A stretch of 64,000 nucleotides of DNA, from assembly GCF_018687715.1 (NCBI RefSeq), contig NC_056758.1:24414501-24478500 (forward strand), in the 5' to 3' direction. The notes under the pieces are model-generated. The model had not been told where the DNA came from and did no database searches. It was given only the letters and a program-made list of their open reading frames with translations. The position numbers were made by a program, and so were the translations under genes. Origin of the DNA: Carya illinoinensis. Taxonomy: Eukaryota > Streptophyta > Magnoliopsida > Fagales > Juglandaceae. Positions 25,136 to 36,000 of the stretch are shown piece after piece; position 1 is the stretch's first letter, and the number at the start of each line of letters is the position of its first letter.

Positions 25136-25559
25136 TAATCTATGTCGAACTCACTCATCTCAATTAACAAGCTCACTAGGCACCCTAAGGCATCTTGTTT
25201 CTACAATATCTTCCTTAAAGAAGTTTCTGTCAAGACTTTGATGGGGTGAGCTTGGAAATATGGTCACAATCACCTAGCAAATGTTACTAACATGAAAGCT
25301 AGTATCTCAACTCTACGCCCCATAGGGCGTGACTTGTGTAGTATACTAGCTTTTGAATCGCCCCGTGCTCTTTTACTAGAGTTGTTGACATGACATGGAG
25401 TGAGATTGCTAGATATACGTAGTGTGTCCCATTGCTCAGGTCGGCTTAGTAGTGGTGGGCTAGATAGGCACTACTTCAGTGTTTGAAACACTTGATCACA
25501 GTCGTCATGCCAAGGGTGTACCTTGCACAAGACCCTACAAAATGGTAGGCATTTATCCT

Positions 25560-26420
25560 TGGATCTAGAGACAAACTTATTCAATGATGCTACTTTGCTA
25601 GTCAGTCTCTTGGTCTCATCGATATTTCGGGGGGCTTCATATTTATGATCGCTTTGATTTTCTCTATGTTGGCTTCTATTCCTGTCTCAAACATTTTGAG
25701 ACCTAGAATTTTCCCGAGTCGACACCAAGGCATACTTGGTTGGGTTCAACTTCATCTTGTATTGGCATAATACGACGAAGCCTTCCCTCAAATCCTGTAG
25801 GTGTTGCGATGGCTATTTGCTTTTAACTAGCAGATCATCGATTTACGAGTATGCTTCTTGAGCATTCAATTTACAGAACTTTAATACGTTGCCTTAGCTT
25901 TCTTCGACCCAAAGGGCATGCCTTGATAGTAGTACAATCCTCGGTCTATTATGAACTAGGTCTTCTCCTCATCTGTCTGGCTCATATGGATCTGACTGTA
26001 CCTTGAGTAGGCCTCCATGAAGTTTAACATCTGATGTCCCACCATAGAGTCAACAATCAAGTGGGAAGCTGTCCTTTGGGCACGCCTTGTTGAGGTCGGT
26101 GATGTCTACACATCCTTCATTTGTCGTCGGACTTTTTTAAATAGTACAACATTGGACAACCACTCGGGGTAGTGAGCCTTTCTGATGAATCCTGCTCCAA
26201 GCAGTCGATTGACTTATTTGGCTGTCGTTGCATACTTCTTTGTGCTAAATAATGTCCTCTTCTAGTGGACCTTCTTATTGAAGCGTCAATACAAAGGTGA
26301 TGCTCGATGATTGCATTGTCTATCCTGGGCATGTCTTCGAGGCTCCATGCAAACACATCCCTATGTTTGACCAGGAGCTACTATAGTGCCTCTCGAATCT
26401 CAGGCTAGAGCCTAGTCCCG
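25560..26420 (-). pseudogene. Reverse transcriptase of the Tat-type element, broken
   Basis: On the minus strand the peptide DVFAWSLEDMPRID (26356 downward) opens the domain. It is followed by a degenerate block near 26000 with FMEAYSRYSQIHMSQTDEEKT and RGLYYYQGMPFGSKKAKATY, the conserved gypsy RT signatures (DAYSGYNQI, MPFGLKNAGATYQ). Further on, the catalytic YVDD region is changed and in-frame stops occur. It is non-functional. Confidence 0.8.
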
Positions 26421-26879
26421 ATTCGTGTTGTAGTCTTCGGTCGTTCTGGGTGCAAGTTACTAAATCTAGTTGCTCATTTGCTTCTGCCTGCTGCAACCTT
26501 TCTTCATCCCGCATTTCCACGTCACAATTGAGGAGGACTGGTGGCAAGGATGAGACTTCACCCTAATTTTGGTTTTCCACTGTTTGGACGTCTACTACCC
26601 CTAACTTGAGCTCCTGCACATAGCACTCCAAAGTTAGGGCTTGCTTGCCTTAGACCTCTCCTACTCGTGCCTCTGTTGGGAACTTCATCTTCAAATGATA
26701 GGTAGAAGTGATAGCTCTAAGGCTATTCAAGGTTGGGCATCCCAGTATAGCATTTTTAGGATAAAGGGGCCTTGACTACTAGGAAGTCGGTCATTGTGGT
26801 GGCGTTGTGTATCCCCTTCCAAGCCGTGACCAGTAGGGTTTTGCACCCAGGGGCTATACCGCATTTCTGGAGAATCTCT

Positions 26880-27167
26880 TCAATGGTGTGGGCGATGGTC
26901 ACAATCTACTAGCATCAATGCCCATCCTGCAAATGCATCCCAAAAGAGGATATCTGTTGAGCTTCCATTGTTGATCCAAATCCTCCTGGTAGTGTAGTTG
27001 GTGACTAATAATGTTATTACCAATGCATCATCATGTGGATACAGGATCCATTCACAATCTTCTTCCTCAAAGGAGATGCTCTCCAAGCTTTTATGCCTTG
27101 GTTGCTTGGGTGGTCTGTCTCTCGTGAGCGTGCACTTTTCTACTAAATGCAAAGGTTCCTCTTCCAA
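26880..27167 (-). pseudogene. Retroviral-type aspartic protease remnant
   Basis: The minus-strand peptide has HDDALVITLLVTNYTTRRIW and then INNGSSTDILFWDAF. This is the Tat-type protease region, in which the usual active site is D(N/S)GSSAD; here the first Asp is Asn, so the site would be dead. It lies between the gag zinc-finger region and RT, as expected. Confidence 0.75.
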
Positions 27168-27297
27168 TGAACCCTCCTGCTATTGTATGGATTTTGCCCA
27201 GGGGCACCTCGCTGTGGTTTAGGTTCTGACGAGGAGCATCTTAATCATCTTCCCTTGTCATTTGACACCTTTTTGGCCTCCTACTTCGTCACGCATT

Positions 27298-27549
27298 TCA
27301 ATCTTGCCCTACTCTCCACCTAGGTGCTTGTTTCAAGGACTTCAAAATTTTTGGTACCAGCCATTCCAACTCATTGCTTCCCCGCAACTCCTCAACTCTT
27401 CTTTTCATCGTGTAGTAGTCCTCCGTCCCAAGACTGTCTGATTGATGGTAGTTGCAAAAATATCGTCCTCTCCTCGCCTGGTCACCTTCCCCTTGGTTTG
27501 TTGATTGATCTTTTGATTGCACATTCAAACTATTGTGAATGAATCTCAA
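27298..27549 (-). pseudogene. gag zinc-finger-like region of the Tat-type element
   Basis: The minus-strand peptide has RYFCNYHQSDSLGTEDYYTM followed by KRRVEEL. It aligns with the C.(Y/F)H...GH.TE.C..LK..IE.L block of Tat gag. The second Cys is lost. Confidence 0.6.
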
Positions 27550-27749
27550 ACCATATTTGCGAGGGGCCTCTCACCTTTCTTGCCTTAGTCATGCTGGCTT
27601 TGCCTGGTTTTCTTTAAGGTTCTTTGTTCGCTAAATCTCTAAGGGTCCGTACCTTTTTCCTTCATCTCCGCTTTTCATGGTGCAATTTGGACTTGTAGGG
27701 TGTCTTCGACATTGATAAAGTTGTCAGTCCTGTCCATAACCTCTCTCAA

Positions 27750-28407
27750 CATTGACAGAATCCTCAGTGCTAATTCCGCCATGAATGGGCTTCGAGGCTA
27801 TAAGCCCACTAAAAGGCTTGCCAATGTGATTTTCTTGTCTTGATAATTAGTGGTTAATCACTACTTGTTAAACTGAGTGAGGTATGCCTCCATGCTCTCT
27901 TTTTCTTTCTACTTAATGGTCAAAAGGTATGCTACGGGTTGTCTTCACCTCTCGTTGGCCATGAATTGCGTCAGGAATTGCTTAGCCAATTCTTCGAAGT
28001 TATCAATCGATCCCAATCGTAACGCTTGGAACCAGCCTCTCTGCATGCATTTGAACATCAATGGAAAAGCTTGGCATGCTACCTCTTTGGGTAATCCGTA
28101 AAGGGTTATGTACTTTAAAAATCTCTAGGTGGTCTACTGGATCTTGTAGCCCCTTGTACTACTCTATTTGCGGGACCTTGAACTTTGGTGGGAGCGACAT
28201 AGCCATTACCTTTGTGTTATAGGGTAAATATGTGAAGTTGAGCAACTGATCGATCGAGGATGACCCCTCCATCTTCCTGGCCATTTCCTCATATTTATCA
28301 TTAAGACCGCACAATTCATCATGCAACTTTTTATTTTCTATCTCCTCGGTATTCATTCCACCTGTACTATGTGCCTCTCCTTCTGGTTGTTTGCTGTGGT
28401 TTGGCAT
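27750..28407 (-). pseudogene. gag of the Tat-type element, broken
   Basis: The minus-strand frame opens with MPNHSKQPEGE and contains LPPKFKVPQIE, then a stop, YKGLQDPVDHLEIFK, and farther on ITYGLPKEVACQAFPLMFK and IDNFEELAKQFLTQFMANER. This is the Retrotrans_gag pattern (P..FK.P....Y.G..DP..HL..F; AFP; W F..L....I..F.EL...F...F). Several stops and a frame change are present. Confidence 0.8.
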
Positions 28408-28661
28408 GACACCTTTGCTATAGTCTTGGTCTTTTCATCTCAGAATCTCAGTTTCTCACTAGAGAGCCTTCATTGCTACTCTCATCTTCCTCAACTGTTC
28501 TTTTATTTCCAAAAGACGTGCCCATATTTGTCGAAGTGATTTCTTGGTCACGAGTTGTGTGTGAGCGTGTCGTAGCAAGCATGTGAAAAAATATAAAAAT
28601 CAAGTTGAAATGTCTTTAGCAATTTTGCTCAAATCCCATAGACATCACCACTACTTTGGAC

Positions 28662-28988
28662 ATGTTTCATAGCTAGTTGATCTCGATTGCTAGCTTGTGA
28701 CAAGAAAAGATGGTGACCCTGTATGCTTGGTGCATGTTCGATGCCTAAATTAGACATATATATGTATTGCCTTGCAATGAGGATTAAAAAGTTAACCTTG
28801 GATCGCTAATGTTGGGTGTTTATATAAATGTGGTTATCGTTGATAAGGACAGTTCAATCATTTTTTCAAACTTTGGGATTTAATTATCGCGTTTGCAGGA
28901 TATTTGAAGAAGGGCGTGATTACCATATCGGAGGCAAATATCACAAATATCTCGTTTCCTTAGGAGTGGATATCTTTAATTGATGATG
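28662..28988 (-). mobile_element. 5' LTR remnant of the Tat-type element
   Basis: It is homologous to 12417-12750 on the plus strand. Similarity stops near 28988, so the outer part of this LTR is deleted or replaced. No clear primer binding site was recognised at its inner edge. Confidence 0.65.
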
Positions 28989-28990
28989 GT

Positions 28991-29419
28991 TACTGATAAT
29001 AGTTGAATTGTGCATACTTTTATTATTTTAAATGAAATATTATCACAACTATGTAGGGTTAATAATTATATTTTTTATTAATTTTAAAATATATTAATTT
29101 TTTCATTTGACTTTGAATTTTATCTTCATCAGGAATTGAAGTGCGTCTAGCTAGTGGAGAGGCAAAATTGTAGTGGCGTATGGATAGCTTGTGCTGGGAT
29201 TACGAGTGGCAAATTGTGGTAGAAAGGTGACCGATAAACAAGTGGTGGGGCGTATGCCATCTCTTTGTGGCCTTAAAAGGTGGTAAATCTTCTATGGATC
29301 GTATAATAAAAAAAGAGAGAAAATATAAGGAAAATAATAAAAGTGACTTGTTGGAAATTGGAAAGGGAGGAGAGAGGAACAGAGGGAGTGAGGGGTCGGT
29401 TATAGGCCTTGATAAGTTT
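28991..29419. other. Intergenic, unassigned
   Basis: AT-rich sequence is followed by a purine-rich part. No gene or element was supported. Confidence 0.5.
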
Positions 29420-29600
29420 GAGTGCGAGGTAAAAGTTTAAAATATTAATTTTTAATGTTATTATTATTTTGATATTTGATAAAATTGAATTGAGATTGAA
29501 AAAAATTAAATTATTTATTATATTTTATGTAAAAATTAAAAAGAAATTATAACCATAATATAAAATGAAATGAAAATTTTATATCTCATGCATTTTACTT
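29420..29600. mobile_element. AT-rich MITE-like repeat
   Basis: The core (ttaaaatattaatttttaatg, ttatttattatattttatg) is shared with 3662-3878. The ends are not well defined. Confidence 0.4.
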
Positions 29601-29676
29601 TCAAATCTGCCCTACTCTGCTCTTATATGACTTGGCTGGGAAGGGTTTTTTTTATTTATATTTTTATGGAGTTTAA

Positions 29677-30059
29677 GCCTGGTTTAGATAAGTAGTTAGT
29701 CTTATCTCATCACATTTTATTTAATTTCATCTAATCTAATCTCAACATTCAAATACTAATTAAATATAAATATTTTCAATTTCTCTTTCATACTTTTTCA
29801 TTTAATTATTACGACTTTTTCAAACTTTCATATACAACACATAAAAAAAAATCATTTTTGTTTTCAAATCTCTAAACAAAAATTAGATTATAATAATATT
29901 TAAATTTTTTAATATTTTTATTCAACTTTTGTTTTTCTCATTTTTCAAGATCAACTAAAAATCTTAGTTCAAATTATTTTATTATTATTAATAAATCATC
30001 TCACTATTATTTAAAAATTTCTTATTTAATTTCATATTATTTGACCATTCAAACTAGGC
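29677..30059. mobile_element. MITE of about 383 bp
   Basis: The left end GCCTGGTTTAGATAAG and the right end TTCAAACTAGGC are imperfect inverted repeats. The interior has ATCTCATCACATTTTATTT and ATAATAATATT blocks also seen at 3225-3420. It is non-coding. Confidence 0.6.
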
Positions 30060-30589
30060 ATATGAAAGTTTATTACCGTTTAAAGAGGGTGAGAGAAGGC
30101 ACACTGGTTTAAAAATAAAGTATCCCCTACCTATTAACTGTAGAAAGTACAAGCTAAATCTCTCTCTAGAAGCAAACGCTCTCACCTCTCTACCACAGCC
30201 GTATTATACTGACTCAGAACGTATTTTGCAACATCGTATGACTCGGTATCAGAATTGGTTCTTGGCCGACCTTGTGGGCAGGGTCAAGGTCTGTTTTAGT
30301 GACAAGCAGAAGGAAGAGTAGTTTGAGAAGGTTGGAGTGCTGGAGTCTGGTTAAGCTGATTGGGGAAGTATACGTGGCAGGATCACATGTTGATTGCTAG
30401 TGCATGTGGGCCGACTGCTTCTTTGGGTCATCGGGATAAAGTGCACGTGAGCTTTGTTATGTGGAACGTGTTGCATTCTGGGCTTTTTTAATTGTCCAAC
30501 GTGGTTTAACTGGCCCATTTGAATAGTTTTTATTATTAAGATTAAGATAAATGCTAGTCCCACAAACGGGAATCCCAACTGAGGATCGT
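30060..30589. other. Intergenic, unassigned
   Basis: It contains tcggtatcagaattggttc near 30242, which resembles the complement of a tRNA-Met 3' end (TGGTATCAGAGC), but no LTR was found beside it. No gene was recognised. Confidence 0.4.
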
Positions 30590-30700
30590 AGGGGTGGATT
30601 TCGACTTTGACGAAGTCAAAATGCCCAGTTCCAACTTCAATTGGAGTTGGAGTTTGACTTCGATCTAAGTTCTTAGGGTTAGAGTTGAAGTTAGAATATT

Positions 30701-31314
30701 GGAGGTAAAGGTATAATCGGTCCGATCCGATTTAGTTTTGGATAAAATTTAGAACTGAACTAATTTTATATTTTTCAAAATCGATTATACACCGGTTATT
30801 CTCCTAAACTAATACTCCGATTTTACGAATTTCTGATCCGGTTCGGTCCCCTTTTTCTGTTTTAATGTATTATATTATATTTTATATAATATATATAATA
30901 TAGTATATAATACATTGTAGTATATTATAGTATATTATAATATATAATATATAATGATATAGTATTAGTATAACTATTAATATGCACTATATAATATTAG
31001 TATAACTATTAATACAATAAACAAAATGATATAAGATTTTAAAATTTAAAATTATATTAATTAATAATTTATCATATAATACAAAACTATTTGATATATA
31101 ATTATATATTATATACAATAGAAAAAATTATAATGTATATATAAACCGGTTTGATTTTAGAAAAAGAAAAATCGAAATCGGACCGATTTTGACCAGTTTT
31201 AAGAAAAATAAAATCGGTACCAGACCTAACCAAACTCGGGACTGGACTGATCCCATCGATTTGGTCCAGTCTAGTTCGGTTTACCCGTTCACCTATATAT
31301 TTTTACACTCCTAG
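30701..31314. mobile_element. 'GGTGTAAA'-type TIR element copy
   Basis: The left end is ggaggtaaaggtataatcgg and the right end tatatttttacactccta. GGTCCGATCC-like blocks on the left are mirrored by GGACTGGACTGATCC on the right. The core is rich in TATAATAT. It is related to 4858-5558. Confidence 0.55.
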
Positions 31315-31739
31315 TCGAAGGTGATTGCCAAAATACCTACCAAAAATAAAATAAAATCCAGTGGTGAAGTGGAGAGATCCAATGGTGTTAGAGACCTAGC
31401 GACAACAGAAGCCTTAGAGACTTAAGGAATAAGATAAAAGTGAAGTGGAGAGAAGTAGAGATTAGATCCTACGAAGTGGAGTGAAGACCAAACCAAATCA
31501 CCCATAGAAAGAAAGAATAAAACCAAATCAAATTGCGATAATTATCCACATCAAGAAATTATATGCACAAATCAAGCTATAGAGACCTTGTAATGGGTCT
31601 GGCAGTCTATTACCCTCTCACAATATTAAGGAAAAGAAAACAAGTAAGATACACATAAAAAGAATCAAGAAATTGAGCTGCTCTGCTCTCCCAGTCCTAG
31701 CTTTGTCATGTCTACCTCGTGCCATAGATTAGATATTGC

Positions 31740-31925
31740 AAAGAGTTGAAGAACAAGATGAGATGATGAATCTCTACGATTTCATGGCTTGTGGGGCTCT
31801 CCGTGAGCTTCTCCACAAAACAAAAGCAAGCCCACCACTTTGGCTCTTCCATGGAAGTCACGCTGCAAGATTTGCATTGGTGTCATCCGTTGGCCGTTGG
31901 CTGGAGTATCTTCTATCTTCACTAT
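31740..31925 (+). pseudogene. CrRLK1L (FERONIA-like) kinase fragment
   Basis: The plus-strand translation gives EEQDEMMNLYDFMACGALRE and then LLHKTKASPPLW. The next 70 bases align, with frame slips, to a W-K-R-L-E-I-C-I-G-A-A-R-G-L-E-Y-L-H coding stretch. In CrRLK1L receptor kinases this is the hinge and alpha-D/E part (LVYD(F/Y)MA.GTLR.HLY.T..PPL.WKQRL.ICIGAARGL.YLH). Only about 60 codons are present and no other exon was found nearby, so it is a transposed gene scrap, not a gene. Confidence 0.65.
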
Positions 31926-32084
31926 GGTGTGAAGAAGAGAATAAATGAGCGGAGGCGCTAGAGTGGGGAAGAGAGAAGAGAGGAAATGTATAGGGTTGTG
32001 GTTTTATTCTTTGAAAGAGATGAATATATACCCTATTAAAAATAGCGTCATTTAAGGTTTTCTAAAACAGAAATTGCAAAACAG

Positions 32085-32170
32085 GATATGTGGCATGAGG
32101 GGACTTGAACGTAGGTTCTATGAGAATTAAAACTGTGTCTCAACCATTAGGCCTTTACATTATAATATAT
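32085..32170 (-). repeat. tRNA-like A/B-box segment (possible SINE head)
   Basis: On the minus strand, GGCCTAATGGTTGAGAC resembles a pol III A box (TGGCCTAGTGGTTGAGAC). About 35 bases on, GTTCAAGTCCCC resembles a B box (GGTTCRANTCC). There is no cloverleaf, so it is not a tRNA gene. Confidence 0.45.
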
Positions 32171-32360
32171 AATATATAAGATATAAATAGTCGGAGATTA
32201 TATAAGGCATAAATAGTTGGAGTTTGGAGCTAACAAGGCCTTCAAACTCTGACTAGTTACTTCGACTTTGACTCCGATTTTTGAAACCACAAACTCCATT
32301 AGAGTCGGAGGGTTATCAAAGCTCGGACGAAATCGAAGTATCAGAATCAGAGCTCGGACG

Positions 32361-33049
32361 GAATTTTTTATTTTTTATTTACTTAGTGATTAAGGTAGTA
32401 TTTTTTTAATAATATTTTAATTTTTTTTTTTTATTTTTAAAAAATATTTAAAAGTATTAAACAGATACATGAAAATAGAAACTTTTTTGAACTTGAGGAG
32501 ATCTCAATTGGGATTCCCCGTGTCTGGCTATAGAGCCACTCTAAGATTAATGATATGTACAAGTTTCAGACATGCAAATCTTACACAAGTTTTTGTTTCT
32601 GTCTTTATTTTTGGTTTTGGTTTTTGGTTTTTTTTTTTTTTTTAATTTATTTTTATATAGATTTCTCCCCCTTTTTTTTTTCAAATGGAGATCAATATCT
32701 GAGGTCTACACAAATCATTTTCGTTTGTAACAAAAAGAGACTATTGTCATTGTAATATTCATTCAGATTATAATAAAAATTGCTGCTTAGTGGGAGTGCT
32801 GATTTCCTCGAAAAATCAGTTTGAGTCAGTATAAAATTCCCCTTTCCTTCCTTCTCCTTTCCTATTTATTTCTTTCCAAACAGAATTCTACAATCACCAG
32901 TACAGAAAAGCAAGCTTGTGGCATAGCCTATGAGCACTAGGAACTCAAAGGAAAATAAGTACACATTACCAAGAATATCAGAAGATAAATTACAAAATTT
33001 GAATTTCTTTTTTCATTTTACAATTTTCTTTCATTTTTTTCCCCTAAAT
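32361..33049 (-). other. 3' flank of the EOL1 gene
   Basis: T-rich runs lie at about 32400-32680. The part nearest 33049 must be the EOL1 3' UTR. No other gene was seen. Confidence 0.5.
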
Positions 33050-36000
33050 TCAAGGTTCATGGCTGTTTACACGGCTGTGAAGCTCCAACATTTCTTGATG
33101 GTTGGGGTCTACAGAGAGTGCGGCTCGACAATCCCGGAGTGCGCCCAAAACATCACCGACGTTCTCACGGAATGCTGCCCGCAGGTGTAGAAGGTGAAGG
33201 TCTGCTTTGAATGCTATGGCTCTTGATAATTCAGCAATGGCTTCTTTTTCCTTGTGGCTGTCCATTAATACTGCGTTCCAACCAAAACAACAATATGAAC
33301 TCCCATAACAGCTGAACGAAAAGATGAATAAAAAAAAAAAAAAATAGCAGCACAAACAACACAGCACCCAAATTTAAAGGCTATAATTAGTACTGAATGT
33401 GACTTGACAGTAAATTTGAACCCAAAAAATATGCAGGCACAACTTGATAGGACTAAAAGGTGACAAAAGAAGTAATTCCACTATAAAACTAAAGGTGGTC
33501 CCATTCCCCACTTTTATTTTATTTGCAAAGAATTTTGCAAATTTGAATTTGAAAAAAAAAGGTTCCCTTTTACTTTCAAAAGCCCGGGTGATAGTGTAAC
33601 ATGATCTTAAATCACCTGAAGAATGGCACTACAATGAAAAGACAATTTTTTAGCCAGGTCGATTTCTGCGCACGAGTGAATGCAATTTCTTCCACTCAAC
33701 TATACACTAGTAACATTTAATTTGTGTGGTTGTTGTTTTCATCATCACCATCTACTAGAGATAGACCTTACAGAAATTTTTCACATTATTGAATTCATGG
33801 AGGTATGAGTGATTAAGAAGGGAGGGAAATCTAACCTGCAGCTCGATATTTGTAAGGGTATACCCGAAGCGGATCTAGTTGGGTGACCATCTCCAGATCT
33901 GCCTTTGTGAATTCACGATTGCAGTACTCAGACCTCTTCTCATAGGCAGATGCACTGTTCTGGGCCTTCTCAATCACTTTCGTCATTTCCTCATATGCAG
34001 CAGCCTTATCATTTCTGAGAAAATGAACCCGAGCAAGGCCCTGGTGGGCCCGGGTGTGCCGGATATTAAGAGCATTAATGTAACAATCAGCTGCCAAGTC
34101 TAACTTCCCACAGTCAACATAAACACTTCCTAGATTGTTCAATGCCTGCAAATGGAAATTTTAGGATTCACATAAATATCAGAAGATGCCTCGAGATCCA
34201 AAGTGTTTAAAATGTAACATCATGCCAGAAATATGCAAAATTCCAGTGTATCCTACTTACTGAACTCATGACCTCTAAAGTGTTTCATGCCATCAACCCA
34301 TAGAGAAGATCCTTTTTACACCAAAAAGCTTGGACCCCATTGAATTTTTGTCAACTTCATTGATCCAGTGGCAGGATGCCCAGAAACTTCTAGTAGTTTC
34401 AAATGATTACTCAGAAATATTAGTATGAACTCTCATGTACTTCTAAAATAATACCAAAGAAGTTGGAGGCCTATGCTTATAGTGCCCAAATAGGCCACAA
34501 TTTTTATTTATTTATTTATTTATTTTTATTTTTTTATTTTTAATCCTTTGATCAGTATAGTTCACAAATAGGCCCATTAGGGCCGTTACAGGAACACTTT
34601 TGTTTTTGGGATAAGTAATAATCCCAAGACAATCTTATCCAGAATAGTTAAATATTCGGTGAAAAGGATATACCTCTCATGGCTCCTTTTAGTCTTAAGG
34701 ATTTTGAAATTAAGGTCAGCCAGGTATGAAAAAGATCATATGTGCTAAAAGCTTCGACACTAAAATTCTTCATCCAATTGGTGTGCTCTGGAATAGTAAG
34801 TCAAATTTCTATATTCATTTTCCTTTTTGCTTGTTATTTACAGTGACTTGAATAGAGCATAAAATCGAAAAAAATCAAAGTATTTTCGGTCAATTAAAGG
34901 AATTCAAAATGCCACTTGCATAGGATAAATATATTTTGAGAAACCCAAGACTAAAAAAGTTAATAGTACAGCTTTTGTATTAAAACTTCTTCAAGCTTAT
35001 TCTATGCAATTAATAGGCTCAAATAAATGCATTGAGAACATATAGAATATCACTACAATGAATTCTAAAATGATAGTGTTAGAAATGAATCACAATACCA
35101 AACAAACATTTGTTGCCAACCCTAAAGCAAATTTGTAAGAAAATTTGTAATCAAAATGTGGGGGTAATAGACAACCATACCTGACCTTTCCGCAGCCTGT
35201 CTGACGGACACTTCAAGGCATCTTCAAGAAGTGAAACAACAGTTGATGAACAAGACGGATCCTGGCTGGAGTCGGCCAATGCATAGGCTTTCAGGAAGAA
35301 GGCCTCAAAAGATCTCTTGATTTTGATTGACTCCTCTGCTTTTTGAAGCCCTTCCTCACAATGACCAGTATCATATAAGATCCACCCCTCATAAACCAGT
35401 CGCTCATGTTCACTGGAAGCAAATTGGCGAGCTAATTGTAGACTTCGCATCGCTGCCTCAGGACAGTTCAACCTGATCAAGCAAACGTGTGAAAAATCTA
35501 TAACTCCTACGTAAAAAGGACTCATTCTACAGCCTTAGGCAGAGAACAGAGCCAAATTCTGGACTTTACAGAACTGGAAATGATTCAGACAAGGAGACAA
35601 GATATTCAGATTCCATACAGAACACTATATGAAAAATTACTCATCCTTTTTTTTTTTTTTTAAAGCATGTATAAATCACAAATGACCAAATTATGCAAGC
35701 AAAAACATGGGTTAGTTGATGAAAACATAAGTGTGACACTAATCCTTTGCTTCAGGGATAATTTTACTACAGTGCCTTAAAAGATCCAAAGGAGCACACA
35801 CCTCAGGAGAAGCAAAGACTGTCTGAAGTACAGAACCCCTTTTGCTGCATCAGATTCAAGCATCTGATAAATAACAGACAGAGACCCTATATCATCAACT
35901 GAAGACCACCGATCATACAATTGCAGCCAACAGTCTGCTGCTGTCCAATAATCTACATGCTCATGCACAAGAGTACGGAGCTGAGATGCTGCTGCCCGTC

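Larger units (their letters stand above)
12417..28990 (-). mobile_element. Decayed Ty3/gypsy element, Tat/Ogre type, with nested insertions
   Basis: Read on the minus strand, the order is 5' LTR remnant (28988-28662), gag, zinc-finger region, protease, reverse transcriptase, RNase H, an antisense ORF and a 3' LTR (ending at 12417). The two LTR parts match over about 300 bp, both beginning on the plus strand at TGTTTYATNGCYAG. All coding parts carry stops and frameshifts. Integrase is missing: the RNase H tail and linker run straight into the antisense ORF. Three solo LTRs (12964-15106, 17536-21074, 21170-24947) interrupt it; without them the element is roughly 7 kb. An antisense ORF between pol and the 3' LTR is known for Tat-lineage elements. 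Confidence 0.85.
30590..32360. mobile_element. Composite region bounded by GAGTCGGAG-type repeats
   Basis: The left edge (gtaggggtggatttcgactttgacg, then ttggagttggagtttgac) and the right edge (acttcgactttgactcc, attagagtcggaggg) hold the same imperfect pentamer-rich repeats in both orientations. Between them lie a TIR element, a receptor-kinase scrap and a tRNA-like segment. A related region is at about 40240-41420. Confidence 0.45.

Noticed and set aside
30240..30262. tRNA-Met primer-binding-like site
   Set aside because: No LTR end lies beside it, and the match to the tRNA 3' end is imperfect.
32085..32170. tRNA gene on the minus strand
   Set aside because: A- and B-box-like motifs are present but no acceptor stem or cloverleaf could be formed.
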